Source: DASRFA01 sp035651755 (GTDB lineage Bacteria > Desulfobacterota > Binatia > UBA12015). Taken from it: DNA of 64,000 bases. Under the pieces are notes generated by a model, which worked only from the letters and a program-made list of their open reading frames with translations, ran no database searches and was not told the DNA's origin. Each line of letters starts with the position of its first letter. Position 1 is the first letter of the stretch. The stretch is taken from positions 16,997 through 80,996 of the forward strand of contig DASRFA010000015.1 in the NCBI GenBank assembly GCA_035651755.1, in the 5' to 3' direction. Positions 44,891 through 52,989 of this stretch are shown here, piece after piece. The position numbers and the translations under genes were made by a program.

Positions 44891-46477
44891 ATGACGAGCG
44901 CGCACGGGTACCTCGCGCTGCTGCTGCACGCGCACCTGCCGTTCGTGCGCCATCCCGAGCACGGCGACTTCCTGGAGGAGCGCTGGCTCTTCGAGGCGCT
45001 CACGGAGACGTACGTCCCGCTCCTCTCCGCGCTGCACGCGCTCGCGCGCGACGGCGTTCCGCATCGCCTCACGATCTCGCTCACCCCGCCGCTCCTCAAC
45101 ATGCTCGTCGACCCTCTCCTTCAGCAGCGCTACGTGCGCCATCTCGACGCACTGATCTCGTTCTCCGAGCGCGAGCTCGAGCGCACGCGCGGCGACGGCG
45201 GCCTGCAGCGGCTCGCGCAGTTCTATCGCGACCTGCTGCGCCGGACGCGGCGCACGTTCGTCGACGAGCTCGAGGGCAACCTCGTGCCGGCGTTCCGCCG
45301 GCTGCAGGACGAGGGATCGCTCGAGATCATCGCGTGCGCGGCGACCCACGGCTTCCTGCCCCTCCTCCGCGGCTGCGAGGCGGCCGTGCGGGCGCAGGTC
45401 GCCGTCGGCGTCGAGGAGCACCGCCGCTTCTTCGGGCGCGATCCGCTCGGCATCTGGCTGCCGGAATGCGGCTTCTACCCGGGGCTCGACGCGATCCTGG
45501 CCGAGCACGGGCTGCGTTACTTCGTCGTCGAGACGCACGGGCTCCTGCACGCCGAGCCGCGGCCGGCGTTCGCGACCTACGCGCCCGTCGTGACGCCGTC
45601 CGGCGTGGCGGCGTTCGGGCGCGACGTCGAGTCGTCGCGCCAGGTGTGGAGCGCGAGCGAGGGCTATCCCGGCGACTACGACTACCGCGACTTCTACCGC
45701 GACGTCGGATTCGACCTCGACTACGAGATCGTGCGCCCGCTCTTGCCGCCGTCCGGCGAGCGCGTCGCGACCGGCTTCAAGTACCACCGGATCACCGGCG
45801 CCGGCCCGCAGAAGGACGTCTACAACCCCGACTGGGCCGCAGCGAAGGTGAACGCCCACGCCGCGAACTTCACGTCCGCGCGCGCGCAGCAGATCTCGTC
45901 GGTCGCAGAGCGCCTCGGCCGGCCGCCGATCGTCCTCGCGCCGTACGACGCCGAGCTCTTCGGGCACTGGTGGTTCGAGGGCCCGCAGTGGCTCGAGACC
46001 TTCATCCGCCAGGCGGCGTACGACCAGCACGAGTTCGCGCTCGTCACCCCGGGCGACTTCCTGGCGCAGCATCCCGTCCTGCAGGAGTCCATGCCGGCGG
46101 CGTCGAGCTGGGGGGCGGGAGGGTACAACTCCGTCTGGCTCGCGGGCGAGAACGACTGGATCTACCGCCACCTCGACTTCGCGGCCGAGCGCATGTCGTC
46201 CTTGGCGCGTCGCTCACCGCACGCGGTCGGCCTCGAGCTGCGGGCGCTGAACCAGGCGGCGCGCGAGCTGCTGCTGGCGCAGTCGAGCGACTGGGCGTTC
46301 ATCATGTCGCGCGGAACGGTGGTCGAGTACGCGGTGCAGCGGACGCGGGCTCACCTCGGGCGCGTGCAGAAGCTCCACGACGACATCGCGGCGGGCGCGA
46401 TCGACGAGGACTGGCTCGCGATCGTCGAGGCTCGCGACAACATCTTCCCGGCGATCGACTACCGCGTCTACGCGTAG
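44891..46477 (+). CDS. Glycoside hydrolase family 57, glucan branching-enzyme type
   Basis: 528 residues (ATG 44891 with GGTGGAG just upstream; an ATG at 44855 gives 12 more residues). GYLALLLHAHLPFVRHPEHG is the GH57 start. The catalytic nucleophile is likely Glu192 in LGIWLPECGFYPGLD and the acid/base Asp353 in LAPYDAELFGHWWFEGP. Length and C-terminal helical domain (DUF1957-like, LRALNQAARELLLAQSSDWAF) match the alpha-1,4-glucan branching clade. It would introduce alpha-1,6 branches into glycogen-like polymers. The DUF4912 gene upstream supports a polysaccharide role. Confidence 0.93.
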   Translation: MTSAHGYLALLLHAHLPFVRHPEHGDFLEERWLFEALTETYVPLLSALHALARDGVPHRLTISLTPPLLNMLVDPLLQQRYVRHLDALISFSERELERTRGDGGLQRLAQFYRDLLRRTRRTFVDELEGNLVPAFRRLQDEGSLEIIACAATHGFLPLLRGCEAAVRAQVAVGVEEHRRFFGRDPLGIWLPECGFYPGLDAILAEHGLRYFVVETHGLLHAEPRPAFATYAPVVTPSGVAAFGRDVESSRQVWSASEGYPGDYDYRDFYRDVGFDLDYEIVRPLLPPSGERVATGFKYHRITGAGPQKDVYNPDWAAAKVNAHAANFTSARAQQISSVAERLGRPPIVLAPYDAELFGHWWFEGPQWLETFIRQAAYDQHEFALVTPGDFLAQHPVLQESMPAASSWGAGGYNSVWLAGENDWIYRHLDFAAERMSSLARRSPHAVGLELRALNQAARELLLAQSSDWAFIMSRGTVVEYAVQRTRAHLGRVQKLHDDIAAGAIDEDWLAIVEARDNIFPAIDYRVYA

Positions 46478-46521
46478 GGGTCGCTACCGCGGGAGCGGAT
46501 GGCTCGCGATCCCGTCAAACG

Positions 46522-46551
46522 AAAAAGGCGGGGCCCTTTCGGTGCCCCGCC
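46522..46551 (-). terminator. Intrinsic terminator between the GH57 and sigma genes
   Basis: On the minus strand GGCGGGGC (46551-46544) pairs with GCCCCGCC (46534-46527) around a GAAA-containing loop, followed by five T residues. It lies 32 bp downstream of the sigma gene's stop (46584) and so terminates that transcript. On the plus strand the same hairpin could also slow transcripts arriving from the GH57 gene. Confidence 0.8.
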
Positions 46552-46583
46552 CTTCTGGTTCGCGGCGTGTCGCGCGGACGGCT

Positions 46584-47822
46584 TCACGCCTCGAGGAACG
46601 CCTCCAGGCCCGCCGACCCGCAGAGGTCGCGCAGGCGGCTCAGCGCCTTCGCCTCGAGCTGTCGGATGCGCTCGCGGCTCACGCCGTAGCGGACGCCGAT
46701 CTCCTCGAGCGTCTCGACCTGGTCGTCGTCCAGCCCGAAGCGCAGGCGGATGATCGCCTGCTCGCGATCGGGCAACTCCGTCAGCACCGTCTCGAGGTGA
46801 CGCGACAGATCGCCCGCGACGCTCCGCGCCTCGGGCCGGTCGCCCTGCTCGTCGGGGATGACCTCGGCGAGCGTGCGGTCGTCGTCGTGTCCGAGCTCCA
46901 TGTCGAGCGACAGGACGTGCGCCGGCTCCGCCATCATCTCGAGCTGGTTCTGGTCGATGCCGCCCGCCTGGACGATCTCGTCCTTCGACGGCGCGCGGTG
47001 GAGCTTCGACTCGAGCGCCTGCGACAGGCGGCCGACCTTGCGGCGCAGCTCGTGCCAGTGCACGGGCGTGCGAACGACGGACCGATCGTTGTCGATCGAC
47101 CGCGCGATGTACTGCCAGATCCACCACACGGCGTAGGTGGAGAACTTGATGTCCTTCGCGGGGTCGAACTTCTCGACGGCGCGCAGGAGGCCGAGCGTTC
47201 CCTCCTGGATCAGGTCGGGAAGCGGCAGCCCGCGGCGCGCGTGCTTGCGGGCAATCGCGGCGACGAGGCGGAGGTTCGCCCGCAGCATCGCGTCGCGCGC
47301 GGTGCGGTACGCCTCGAGACGGATCTCGAGCTCCTTCGCGAACTTGCTCACGCGCTCGCGCGTGAGGCGCGCCTGTCGGAGCTTCGCGGGGCTGCGCGCC
47401 AGCCGGCGCGCGCGATCCGCGACCAGCAGGATCTCGCGCTCGCGGAACTCCTCGGTCGGGCGAATCACGCCGCGGCCGCGCTCCGTGAGGGTCACGTTCA
47501 CGATCCGTGGATTGCGCCGGAGCCAGCGGACGACAGCCTCGCGCGCCCGGCTGATCTCCTTGGTCAGCGACCGCTCGGCCTCGCGATCCAACAGCGGGGT
47601 GCGAGCGAGGTCCGCATAGAAGCGCCCCAGAACGTCGAGATCGCCGATGAGCGGCTCGACGGTGTGTGCGGCTTCGGCCTCGAACTCGCCCATCTCCTGG
47701 GGAGACGGCGCCGCGCTGGTGGCAGCGGGCTCCTCCGCCGCGGGCTCGGTCCACTCCTGGGTCTCGCCCTCCGCGGGATACGTGGTCGCGGTTCGCATCT
47801 CTTCTCTATCCTCGACGTACAT
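46584..47822 (-). CDS. Sigma-70 family RNA polymerase sigma factor (group 1/2 type)
   Basis: 412 residues. Region 1.2 VLGRFYADLARTPLLDREAE; region 2 LRANLRLVAAIARKHARRGL, DLIQEGTLGLLRAVEKFDP and FSTYAVWWIWQYIARSI; region 3 TPVHWHELRRKVGRLSQAL; region 4 VETLEEIGVRYGVSRERIRQL. The N-terminus (1-55) is acidic and unlike region 1.1 of RpoD, and the protein is short, so this is probably an RpoS/RpoH-like alternative or group 2 factor rather than the main housekeeping sigma. An intrinsic terminator follows its stop codon, and a 0.7-kb non-coding region lies upstream. Confidence 0.93.
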   Translation of the reverse strand: MYVEDREEMRTATTYPAEGETQEWTEPAAEEPAATSAAPSPQEMGEFEAEAAHTVEPLIGDLDVLGRFYADLARTPLLDREAERSLTKEISRAREAVVRWLRRNPRIVNVTLTERGRGVIRPTEEFREREILLVADRARRLARSPAKLRQARLTRERVSKFAKELEIRLEAYRTARDAMLRANLRLVAAIARKHARRGLPLPDLIQEGTLGLLRAVEKFDPAKDIKFSTYAVWWIWQYIARSIDNDRSVVRTPVHWHELRRKVGRLSQALESKLHRAPSKDEIVQAGGIDQNQLEMMAEPAHVLSLDMELGHDDDRTLAEVIPDEQGDRPEARSVAGDLSRHLETVLTELPDREQAIIRLRFGLDDDQVETLEEIGVRYGVSRERIRQLEAKALSRLRDLCGSAGLEAFLEA

Positions 47823-48111
47823 TTCTTCCTTCTCACCTCGGCGCGTGCCGTCACCGGCTCCACCGGGCCCTCGCCCCCACCCCGGGGCGCGCGCATGGCG
47901 CGAACACGATGCCGGGACGGAGGTTGCGCGTCGCGTCCGACGCGCTTCGGTCTAGACGAGCCAGACCGGCCGATGATTCACCTGCTCCACCGCCACCGGA
48001 CCACGCCTACTATCAGCATTGACTCAGTGTGTCAGCCTCTTCTGTCATGTTTTTTCATTTTTTTTCAAAAATCAAGGCTGCGGACAACAAAAAAGCTTAC
48101 GCAACACAGCA

Positions 48112-48361
48112 GGGGATTCCACGGGCGCGCAGAGCCGCGCGATCCCCGCCCGACCGTGCATTGGTGCGCGATTTCCCTCGAAAGAACTGCTGTTTCGACG
48201 CGGCCGGGGGTGGCACGGGGGCTGCTGCCCGGCTGGCCCGCCTCCTTCCGCTCCATCGGTGGCTCTGTCGCCGTCCCCCCGGCGGGACTCGTCCCCCCGC
48301 CCCCCTCACCTCCCGGCGACAGCATGGCGGGCGTGCGGATCCCCCGCACGCCCGCTTTTTT
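48112..48361 (+). ncRNA. Candidate structured non-coding RNA with C-rich loop
   Basis: Nested hairpin: GGGGAT (48112-48117) pairs with ATCCCC (48142-48147) around a CGCGC/GCGCG inner stem. TCGAAA-N9-TTTCGA follows at 48178-48198. CTGTCGCCG (48265-48273) pairs perfectly with CGGCGACAG (48314-48322) around a 40-nt loop rich in CCCCC runs, then the terminator at 48327-48361. The AT-rich tract just before could hold the promoter (TTGACT at 48019-48024, 18 bp, TGTCAT at 48043-48048). Possible classes: 6S-like RNA or an sRNA whose C-rich loop pairs with Shine-Dalgarno sequences. I cannot assign a family. Confidence 0.4.
48327..48361 (+). terminator. Strong intrinsic terminator with no gene assigned upstream
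   Basis: GCGGGCGTGCGG (48327-48338) pairs perfectly over 12 bp with CCGCACGCCCGC (48344-48355) around a 5-nt loop, then six T residues. On the plus strand it lies 173 bp before the next start codon, and no convincing CDS lies upstream on that strand, implying a non-coding transcript ends here. Confidence 0.85.
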
Positions 48362-48533
48362 CTAGCGAGGGACGCGGACGCTTCCCTCGCCCCGTTCGGC
48401 AAAGCGGAACCGGGCCGCACTCGCTGCGGGCTCGCTTCGCTCGCGTCTCGAGGGCGCGGGGTTGCGCGCTGCGGGGCGCGCGACTACCAAACGCGGCTGA
48501 GGCGGACGTGCGGTCCGCGGCGACGAGGGAACG

Positions 48534-48776
48534 ATGGCGGAAAAGAAGCTCAGCAAAACAGCCCGCGCTTCGACGCGCGGCAAGGTGGTCCTGAAGGCCT
48601 GGCACGTCGCCAGGGAGTCCGGCGAGGCGGTCACCCGGGTGAAGCTCGTGAACCACCTGATCGACGGGAAGCCGACCACGCGGTTCGGTTGGGTCAGCGA
48701 GGGCGGAAAGGTCTTCCTCGACGACCAGGTCGAGTACCGCTACGCCGATGGCGCCCGCGCCGGGGAAACCGCGTAG
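48534..48776 (+). CDS. Small basic protein of unknown function
   Basis: 80 residues. GAGGGA precedes the ATG. The protein starts AEKKLSKTARASTRGKVVLK and ends VFLDDQVEYRYADG; it is basic at its N-terminus and contains HLIDGKPTTRFGWVSEGG. Codon third positions fit the rest of the window. No domain recognised. Its stand-alone position behind the candidate RNA and terminator suggests its own promoter. Confidence 0.6.
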   Translation: MAEKKLSKTARASTRGKVVLKAWHVARESGEAVTRVKLVNHLIDGKPTTRFGWVSEGGKVFLDDQVEYRYADGARAGETA

Positions 48777-48818
48777 AGCCAGCGACGGCCGCTCGACATC
48801 CGCGCGCCTCTCTCGCCC

Positions 48819-49532
48819 TCACGTCCGGACCGGTGACGCGCGCCTGAGCTCGATCAGGCGCACGCGGACGAGGGTGCCCTCTTCCCTCACCTCGCGGGCC
48901 AGCACCTCGTGGATCGCGAGGCCGCGGCGCTCGAGACCTTCGTAGAAGAGCTGCGTGCCGACGCGTCCGGCGTCCGCGATCCAGAGCGATCCGCCGGGAG
49001 CGAGGGCCGCGACCAGCGCCGCGCCGATCCGGTCGAACGCGGTCGCGTCGTAGAGCAGCTCGGCGGCGACGACGAGGTCGTAGCGGCGCGCGAGACGGAC
49101 CTCCGTCACGTCGCCGACGACGGCCTCGATCGCGACGGCGTTCACCTGCGCGCTCGCCTGCACGAACTCGATCGCGGCGAGCTCGCGATCGATCGCCGTC
49201 ACGATCGCGCCGCGGCGCGCGGCGACGAGCGAGGTGATGCCGAGACCGCACCCGACGTCGAGCAGGGTCTTGCCCGCGCAGTCGACGTCGGTCGCGAGCA
49301 GGCGCGCCATCTCGAGCGCACCGCTCCAGAGAAGCGCCCAGTACGGCGGGTCGCCGCCTTCGCCGCGCAGGATGCGGTCGCGATCGACGTGGGTCTCGAG
49401 ATCGTCGACCGAGACGAGCGCGACGTCGATCGGCCCGACGTCGTGCGCGACGATGACCGTCGGGTAGCCGGCGATCATCGCCGGGACCGCGCGCGGCGAG
49501 GTGGGGGGCACGCGGTCAGACACGGCGTGCAC
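48819..49532 (-). CDS. Class I SAM-dependent methyltransferase
   Basis: 237 residues from GTG 49532; an ATG at 49478 (MIAGYPTVIVAHDVG) is an alternative. Motif I TLLDVGCGLGITSLVAARRG, ITAIDRELAAIEFVQAS for the SAM ribose, and motif IV DLVVAAELLYDATAF. PYWALLWSGALEMARLLA just before motif I is the signature of family 16 protein methyltransferases related to the ETF-beta lysine methyltransferase, so its target may be a protein. Read after murJ on the same strand with a gap of about 30 bp. Confidence 0.88.
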   Translation of the reverse strand: MHAVSDRVPPTSPRAVPAMIAGYPTVIVAHDVGPIDVALVSVDDLETHVDRDRILRGEGGDPPYWALLWSGALEMARLLATDVDCAGKTLLDVGCGLGITSLVAARRGAIVTAIDRELAAIEFVQASAQVNAVAIEAVVGDVTEVRLARRYDLVVAAELLYDATAFDRIGAALVAALAPGGSLWIADAGRVGTQLFYEGLERRGLAIHEVLAREVREEGTLVRVRLIELRRASPVRT

Positions 49533-49563
49533 CCGGGACTGCAGCGCGCGGCATGGCGTCGGC

Positions 49564-51237
49564 TCAGCGCGTCCGCCGCGCGAAGCGGCGTGCCAGCTCG
49601 TCGACCTCCCGAACGCCGAGGGCCGACGCTAGTGCGGCGAAGGCCGCGACGCCGGACGGGATCGCGACCGCGACGACCGCCGCGCGACCCGAGGCCCGCG
49701 CCTCGTCCACGAACGGCGCCAGACCCCACTTGACGCCGACGCACACCACGCCGACGGCAGCGCTCGCGAGCGCGATCCGCCAGAGCCCGTCCGCGACGCC
49801 GGGAAGGGCTCCGATCCGCCGCCGGAGGATCGCGTAGAGAATCGCGAGGTTCAGCACCGCGACCGTCGACGTCGCGAGCGCGAGGCCGGTATGACCGTAG
49901 CCGAGCTTCCAGATCGTGAGCCAGTTGAGCAGCGCGTTCACCGCGATCGACAGGCAGCTCACCGCGGCTGGCGTGCGCGCGTCGCCGAGCGCGTAGAACG
50001 CGGGGACGAGGACCTTGATGTTCGCGTACCCGGCGAGGCCGAGCGCGTACGCGACGAGCGCCTGCGCGGCCATGCGCGTGTCCTCGGCGCCGAAGCGGCC
50101 GTGCTCGTAGACGAGGCCGATCACCTCGGGCGCGAGCACCGCGAGGCCGACCGCCGACGGGATGCAGAGGAGGAACACCAGGCGCAGCGCCCGCACCACC
50201 GTGTCGGCGAAGCCGGCCGAGTCGGCGCGCGCCGCTCGCCGCGACACCGCCGGCAGCGCGACGACGCCGACCGCGACCCCGAACACGCCGATCGGCAGCT
50301 GCATGAAGCGGAACGCGACGTTCAACCAAGACACGGCGCCGTCGCCGAGATACGAAGCGAAATTGTTATTGACCAGCACGTTCACCTGGACCGCCGCGGC
50401 CCCGATGGTGGCGGGGCCCATGAGCGCGAGCACCTGTCGCACGTCGGGGTCCGAGAACGACAGCATCGGCCGGTAGCGGTAGTGCACGCGATAGAGCGAC
50501 GGCACCTGGACGACGAGCTGGAGCGCCCCGCCGACGAGCGTTCCGATCGCCATGCCCGCGATGGCGCGCGCAACGGCGTCGGGCGCGGCGAGCGCGGCCC
50601 GCTCGGCGCCGAGGCGCCAGACCGCGCCGACGTAGTCCGGCGCGAGCCACCAGGCGCACGCGAGGCCGGCGACGACCGACCCGAGGTTGAAGAAGCTCGA
50701 CGCCGACGCCGGAACTCCGAAGCGCTCCTTCGCGTTCAGCATCCCCATCGCGACCGCCGCGAGCGCGACGAAAAGGAGGAAGGGAAACAGGATCCGGGTG
50801 AGGTGGACGGTGAGCTCGCTCTTCCCGGGGACCGTCCGGAATCCCGGCGCGATGAGGTCGACCAGCCACGGCGACCCGATCATCCCGAGGAGGACCAGGC
50901 CGCCCACGACGACGATCAGCGCGTGCAGGACGAGGTTCGCGAGCCGCCAGGCGGCGGCGTCGCCTTCGCGCTCGAGCTTCTGCGTGAAGCACGTGACGAA
51001 GGCGGCGGAGAGCGCGCCCTCGGCGAACAGGTCGCGGAACAGGTTCGGGATGCGGAAGGCTGTGATGAACGCGTCGAGCTCGCGGCTCGCGCCGAAGAAG
51101 GCCGCGAAGACCTGCTCCCGCACGAGCCCGAGGATCCGGCTCACGAAGACCGCCGCGCCGACGATGCCGGCCGACCGGGTGAGCCCACCGCGCGGCGGCG
51201 CGCTGGGAGCGCCCTCCTCTGCGGCCGTCGGGATCAT
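49564..51237 (-). CDS. murJ: Lipid II flippase MurJ
   Basis: 557 residues from the ATG at 51237 (GGGG just upstream), with about 14 transmembrane segments. SAGIVGAAVFVSRILGLVRE, LFRDLFAEGALSAAFV (conserved acidic and Arg residues), GMLNAKERFGVPASASSFFN, FMQLPIGVFGVAVGVVALP and YALGDARTPAAVSCLSIAVN are characteristic. It flips undecaprenyl-linked peptidoglycan precursor across the inner membrane. Its stop lies close to the methyltransferase start. Confidence 0.96.
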   Translation of the reverse strand: MIPTAAEEGAPSAPPRGGLTRSAGIVGAAVFVSRILGLVREQVFAAFFGASRELDAFITAFRIPNLFRDLFAEGALSAAFVTCFTQKLEREGDAAAWRLANLVLHALIVVVGGLVLLGMIGSPWLVDLIAPGFRTVPGKSELTVHLTRILFPFLLFVALAAVAMGMLNAKERFGVPASASSFFNLGSVVAGLACAWWLAPDYVGAVWRLGAERAALAAPDAVARAIAGMAIGTLVGGALQLVVQVPSLYRVHYRYRPMLSFSDPDVRQVLALMGPATIGAAAVQVNVLVNNNFASYLGDGAVSWLNVAFRFMQLPIGVFGVAVGVVALPAVSRRAARADSAGFADTVVRALRLVFLLCIPSAVGLAVLAPEVIGLVYEHGRFGAEDTRMAAQALVAYALGLAGYANIKVLVPAFYALGDARTPAAVSCLSIAVNALLNWLTIWKLGYGHTGLALATSTVAVLNLAILYAILRRRIGALPGVADGLWRIALASAAVGVVCVGVKWGLAPFVDEARASGRAAVVAVAIPSGVAAFAALASALGVREVDELARRFARRTR

Positions 51238-51353
51238 TTCCCCACCCCCGCACACGCCGCCATGGCCGTGGCGCGTACCATTCCGCGGGCGAGCGGCCAA
51301 CGCGCGCCCCGGCGCGGCTTGACAGGACGCCCCGGAGGCGTTCGAATCACGGT

Positions 51354-51584
51354 GTGTTCGGCCTCGGAATCCCCGAGCTGATCGTCATCCTGATCATCGC
51401 GCTCCTCGTTTTCGGACCGGGAAAGCTGCCCGACGTCGGCAAGTTCCTCGGGAAGGGCCTGCGCGACTTCCGCGACGCCCTGGAGCGGAAGGGTGAAGAC
51501 GAGGGCCAGCCGCCCGCCGTCAAGCATCACGACGCGGACGACGATGGCCCGCCGCCCCCGCCAGGCGAAGGCCCGGCGCGCTGA
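51354..51584 (+). CDS. tatA: Sec-independent protein translocase TatA/E
   Basis: 76 residues from a GTG. One membrane helix (GIPELIVILIIALLVFGPGK) followed by the FGPxKLP hinge (FGPGKLPDVGKFLG), an amphipathic helix and an acidic/Pro-rich tail (DDDGPPPPPGEGP). TatA multimers form the pore of the twin-arginine translocase. tatB and tatC are not in the window. Confidence 0.95.
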   Translation: MFGLGIPELIVILIIALLVFGPGKLPDVGKFLGKGLRDFRDALERKGEDEGQPPAVKHHDADDDGPPPPPGEGPAR

Positions 51585-51614
51585 GCGGCGCCGGGCCGGC
51601 GCGTCGCCCGGCCC

Positions 51615-52700
51615 TCAGAACCCGACGAACGACGCGACCCGGCCGTGCTGGTCGATCGTGATCGCTCGCCCGCCGCCGTAGTACCAGGTGAAAGGGCCCG
51701 GCGGCTGCCCGGCGACCTCGAGCGGCTCGCCGATCACGCGGACGACGCGCTCCGCGGTCCAGCCGCTCTGCACGCGGTGGAGCGGCGGCGCGTCGCGGCC
51801 CGGCACGGCGAACCGGGGCGCCGGCGCCACCTGACCCGCGTCCGCGCCCGCCGCCGCGATCTCCTCCACCGCGGCGACGCGCTGGTCGATCTCGTCGAGC
51901 CGCGCTTCGAGGTTCGCGAGGCGCGACGCGATCGCCGCGAGCTGCTCGCGCACGAGCTGCAGCTCGCTCGACGCCCCGACGGGCGCCTCGTTCGATGCGG
52001 CCTGCTCGCGGCTGAGCTCGTTCAGCTCGATGCCGAGCTTGCGCGCCGCGTCGTCGGCGGACAGCGTCGGCCGACGCGGCGGATCGCCGTCGACGTGCAC
52101 CTGCACCTGGCCGGCGAGCGCCCCGACGCCGCTCGACCCGCCCGCCGACGTGCCGCCGCGCGCCGGCTCGACGCCGGCGACGCTCGCCGGCGACGGCCGT
52201 GGCCGCGGCGGCGGGGCACCCGATCCGTCCGCGAGCTCGATCGCCGTCGGGTCGCGCACCTCCATCCGCGGCCGGCCGCCGCGCTCCCCGATCGTGCCGC
52301 GCACCCGGACGCGTCGCGACTCGTAGGTCGCATCGGGGTCCGGGAACGCCCCGACCGCGTCGCCCGGGATCGCGACGACGAGGCCGCTGAAGCCCGGCTC
52401 GAACGAGAGGAGGCACGCCTGCGGCGAGCACACGACGGAGTCGACGTGGCCCTCCACCACGACCGACTCGCCGACATGCGAGAGCGCGTCCGACGGGGCG
52501 ACCACCGGCCCCGCGCTCGCCGGGCTGGCCGCCGAAAGCAGCGCGACGACCGCCAGGACGGCCCGCGGTTGTCGCGCTCGAACCGGTTCCGTACCCTGGA
52601 CGGGTCTGCGATCGGTCGCTCCATGGCTCCATCCGCGAAGATCCGCTCCACGAGCCTGGTCGGGCGCTATGCGCTCGGCGTCGACTGGAGCGACGGCCAC
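51615..52700 (-). CDS. Secreted OB-fold/coiled-coil protein with unclear start (possible frameshift)
   Basis: The conserved body (about 315 residues) has a signal peptide (VLAVVALLSAASPASAG), a beta-rich OB-like domain (VVVEGHVDSVVCSPQACLLS, ESRRVRVRGTIGERGGRP), a coiled coil (LQLVREQLAAIASRLANLEA) and a C-terminal YYGGGRAITIDQHGRVASF segment. No ATG, GTG or TTG lies in this frame close to the signal peptide; the nearest upstream start is the GTG at 52700, giving a 46-residue leader and 79-nt antisense overlap with the DUF971 gene. An ATG at 52624 in the next frame followed by a shift near 52560 would give MERPIADPS... leading into VLAVVAL. A one-base indel or a non-standard start is possible. 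Confidence 0.6.
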   Translation of the reverse strand: MAVAPVDAERIAPDQARGADLRGWSHGATDRRPVQGTEPVRARQPRAVLAVVALLSAASPASAGPVVAPSDALSHVGESVVVEGHVDSVVCSPQACLLSFEPGFSGLVVAIPGDAVGAFPDPDATYESRRVRVRGTIGERGGRPRMEVRDPTAIELADGSGAPPPRPRPSPASVAGVEPARGGTSAGGSSGVGALAGQVQVHVDGDPPRRPTLSADDAARKLGIELNELSREQAASNEAPVGASSELQLVREQLAAIASRLANLEARLDEIDQRVAAVEEIAAAGADAGQVAPAPRFAVPGRDAPPLHRVQSGWTAERVVRVIGEPLEVAGQPPGPFTWYYGGGRAITIDQHGRVASFVGF

Positions 52701-52949
52701 GACTCGATCATGCCGTTCGCGCACCTGCGTGCTCATTGCCCGTGCGAGGAGTGCGCGGCGCGGCGGGCCGAGGGCGCGGCGCCGGGCGCGCGCGACCTCG
52801 AGCTCGCGGCGGTCGAGCTCCTCGGCGACGAGAGCGTCTTCCTCCGCTGGAGCGACGGCCACGAGACGCTCTACCTCCTTCCCGAGCTGCGCGCGCTGTG
52901 CCGCTGCGCGTACTGCGTCGGCGAGCCCGAGCGTCCCATCACCGGCTGA
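52623..52949 (+). CDS. DUF971 domain protein
   Basis: 108 residues. LVGRYALGVDWSDGHDSIMP, HLRAHCPCEECAARR and FLRWSDGHETLYLLPELRAL match DUF971, the N-terminal domain also found in gamma-butyrobetaine hydroxylases, with CxxC-type cysteines (CPCEEC) and CRCAYC at the C-terminus. Such cysteines suggest a zinc or Fe-S site. Its ATG lies in CCATGG, so an ATG also starts on the other strand at this same site. Confidence 0.88.
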   Translation: MAPSAKIRSTSLVGRYALGVDWSDGHDSIMPFAHLRAHCPCEECAARRAEGAAPGARDLELAAVELLGDESVFLRWSDGHETLYLLPELRALCRCAYCVGEPERPITG

Positions 52950-52989
52950 GCCGACGGCCTCCGCGCGCGGCCGCGGCTCCGCGCGACGC

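Larger units (their letters stand above)
47823..48533. other. 711-bp gap between the sigma gene and the 80-aa gene
   Basis: No convincing gene. The first 220 bp are the upstream region of the sigma gene. Then comes an AT-rich tract around 48050-48100 (runs of T then A, unique in this window), followed by GC-rich structured sequence containing several hairpins and an intrinsic terminator ending at 48361. Open frames that cross it on the plus strand run through the hairpins and terminator and are Arg/Pro/Ser-rich, so I treat them as chance. Confidence 0.6.

Noticed and set aside
46468..47754. A second long minus-strand frame overlapping the sigma gene
   Set aside because: It encodes Arg-rich sequence with no sigma motifs; the frame ending at 46584 contains regions 1.2 to 4.
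48100..48361. tmRNA, because GGGGATTCCACGGG resembles the tmRNA 5' end
   Set aside because: The conserved GGATTCGACGGG is not matched exactly, no tRNA-like 3' end or tag-coding frame is visible, and the segment is too short.
48019..48847. Plus-strand open frames of 190 and 272 residues over the sigma upstream region
   Set aside because: They run through hairpins and a terminator, consist of Arg/Pro/Ser-rich sequence, and the overlapping 80-residue frame at 48534 has better coding character.
51330..51353. T-arm-like GTTCGAATC suggesting a tRNA
   Set aside because: The flanking bases do not form the T stem, and no cloverleaf arms or acceptor stem surround it.
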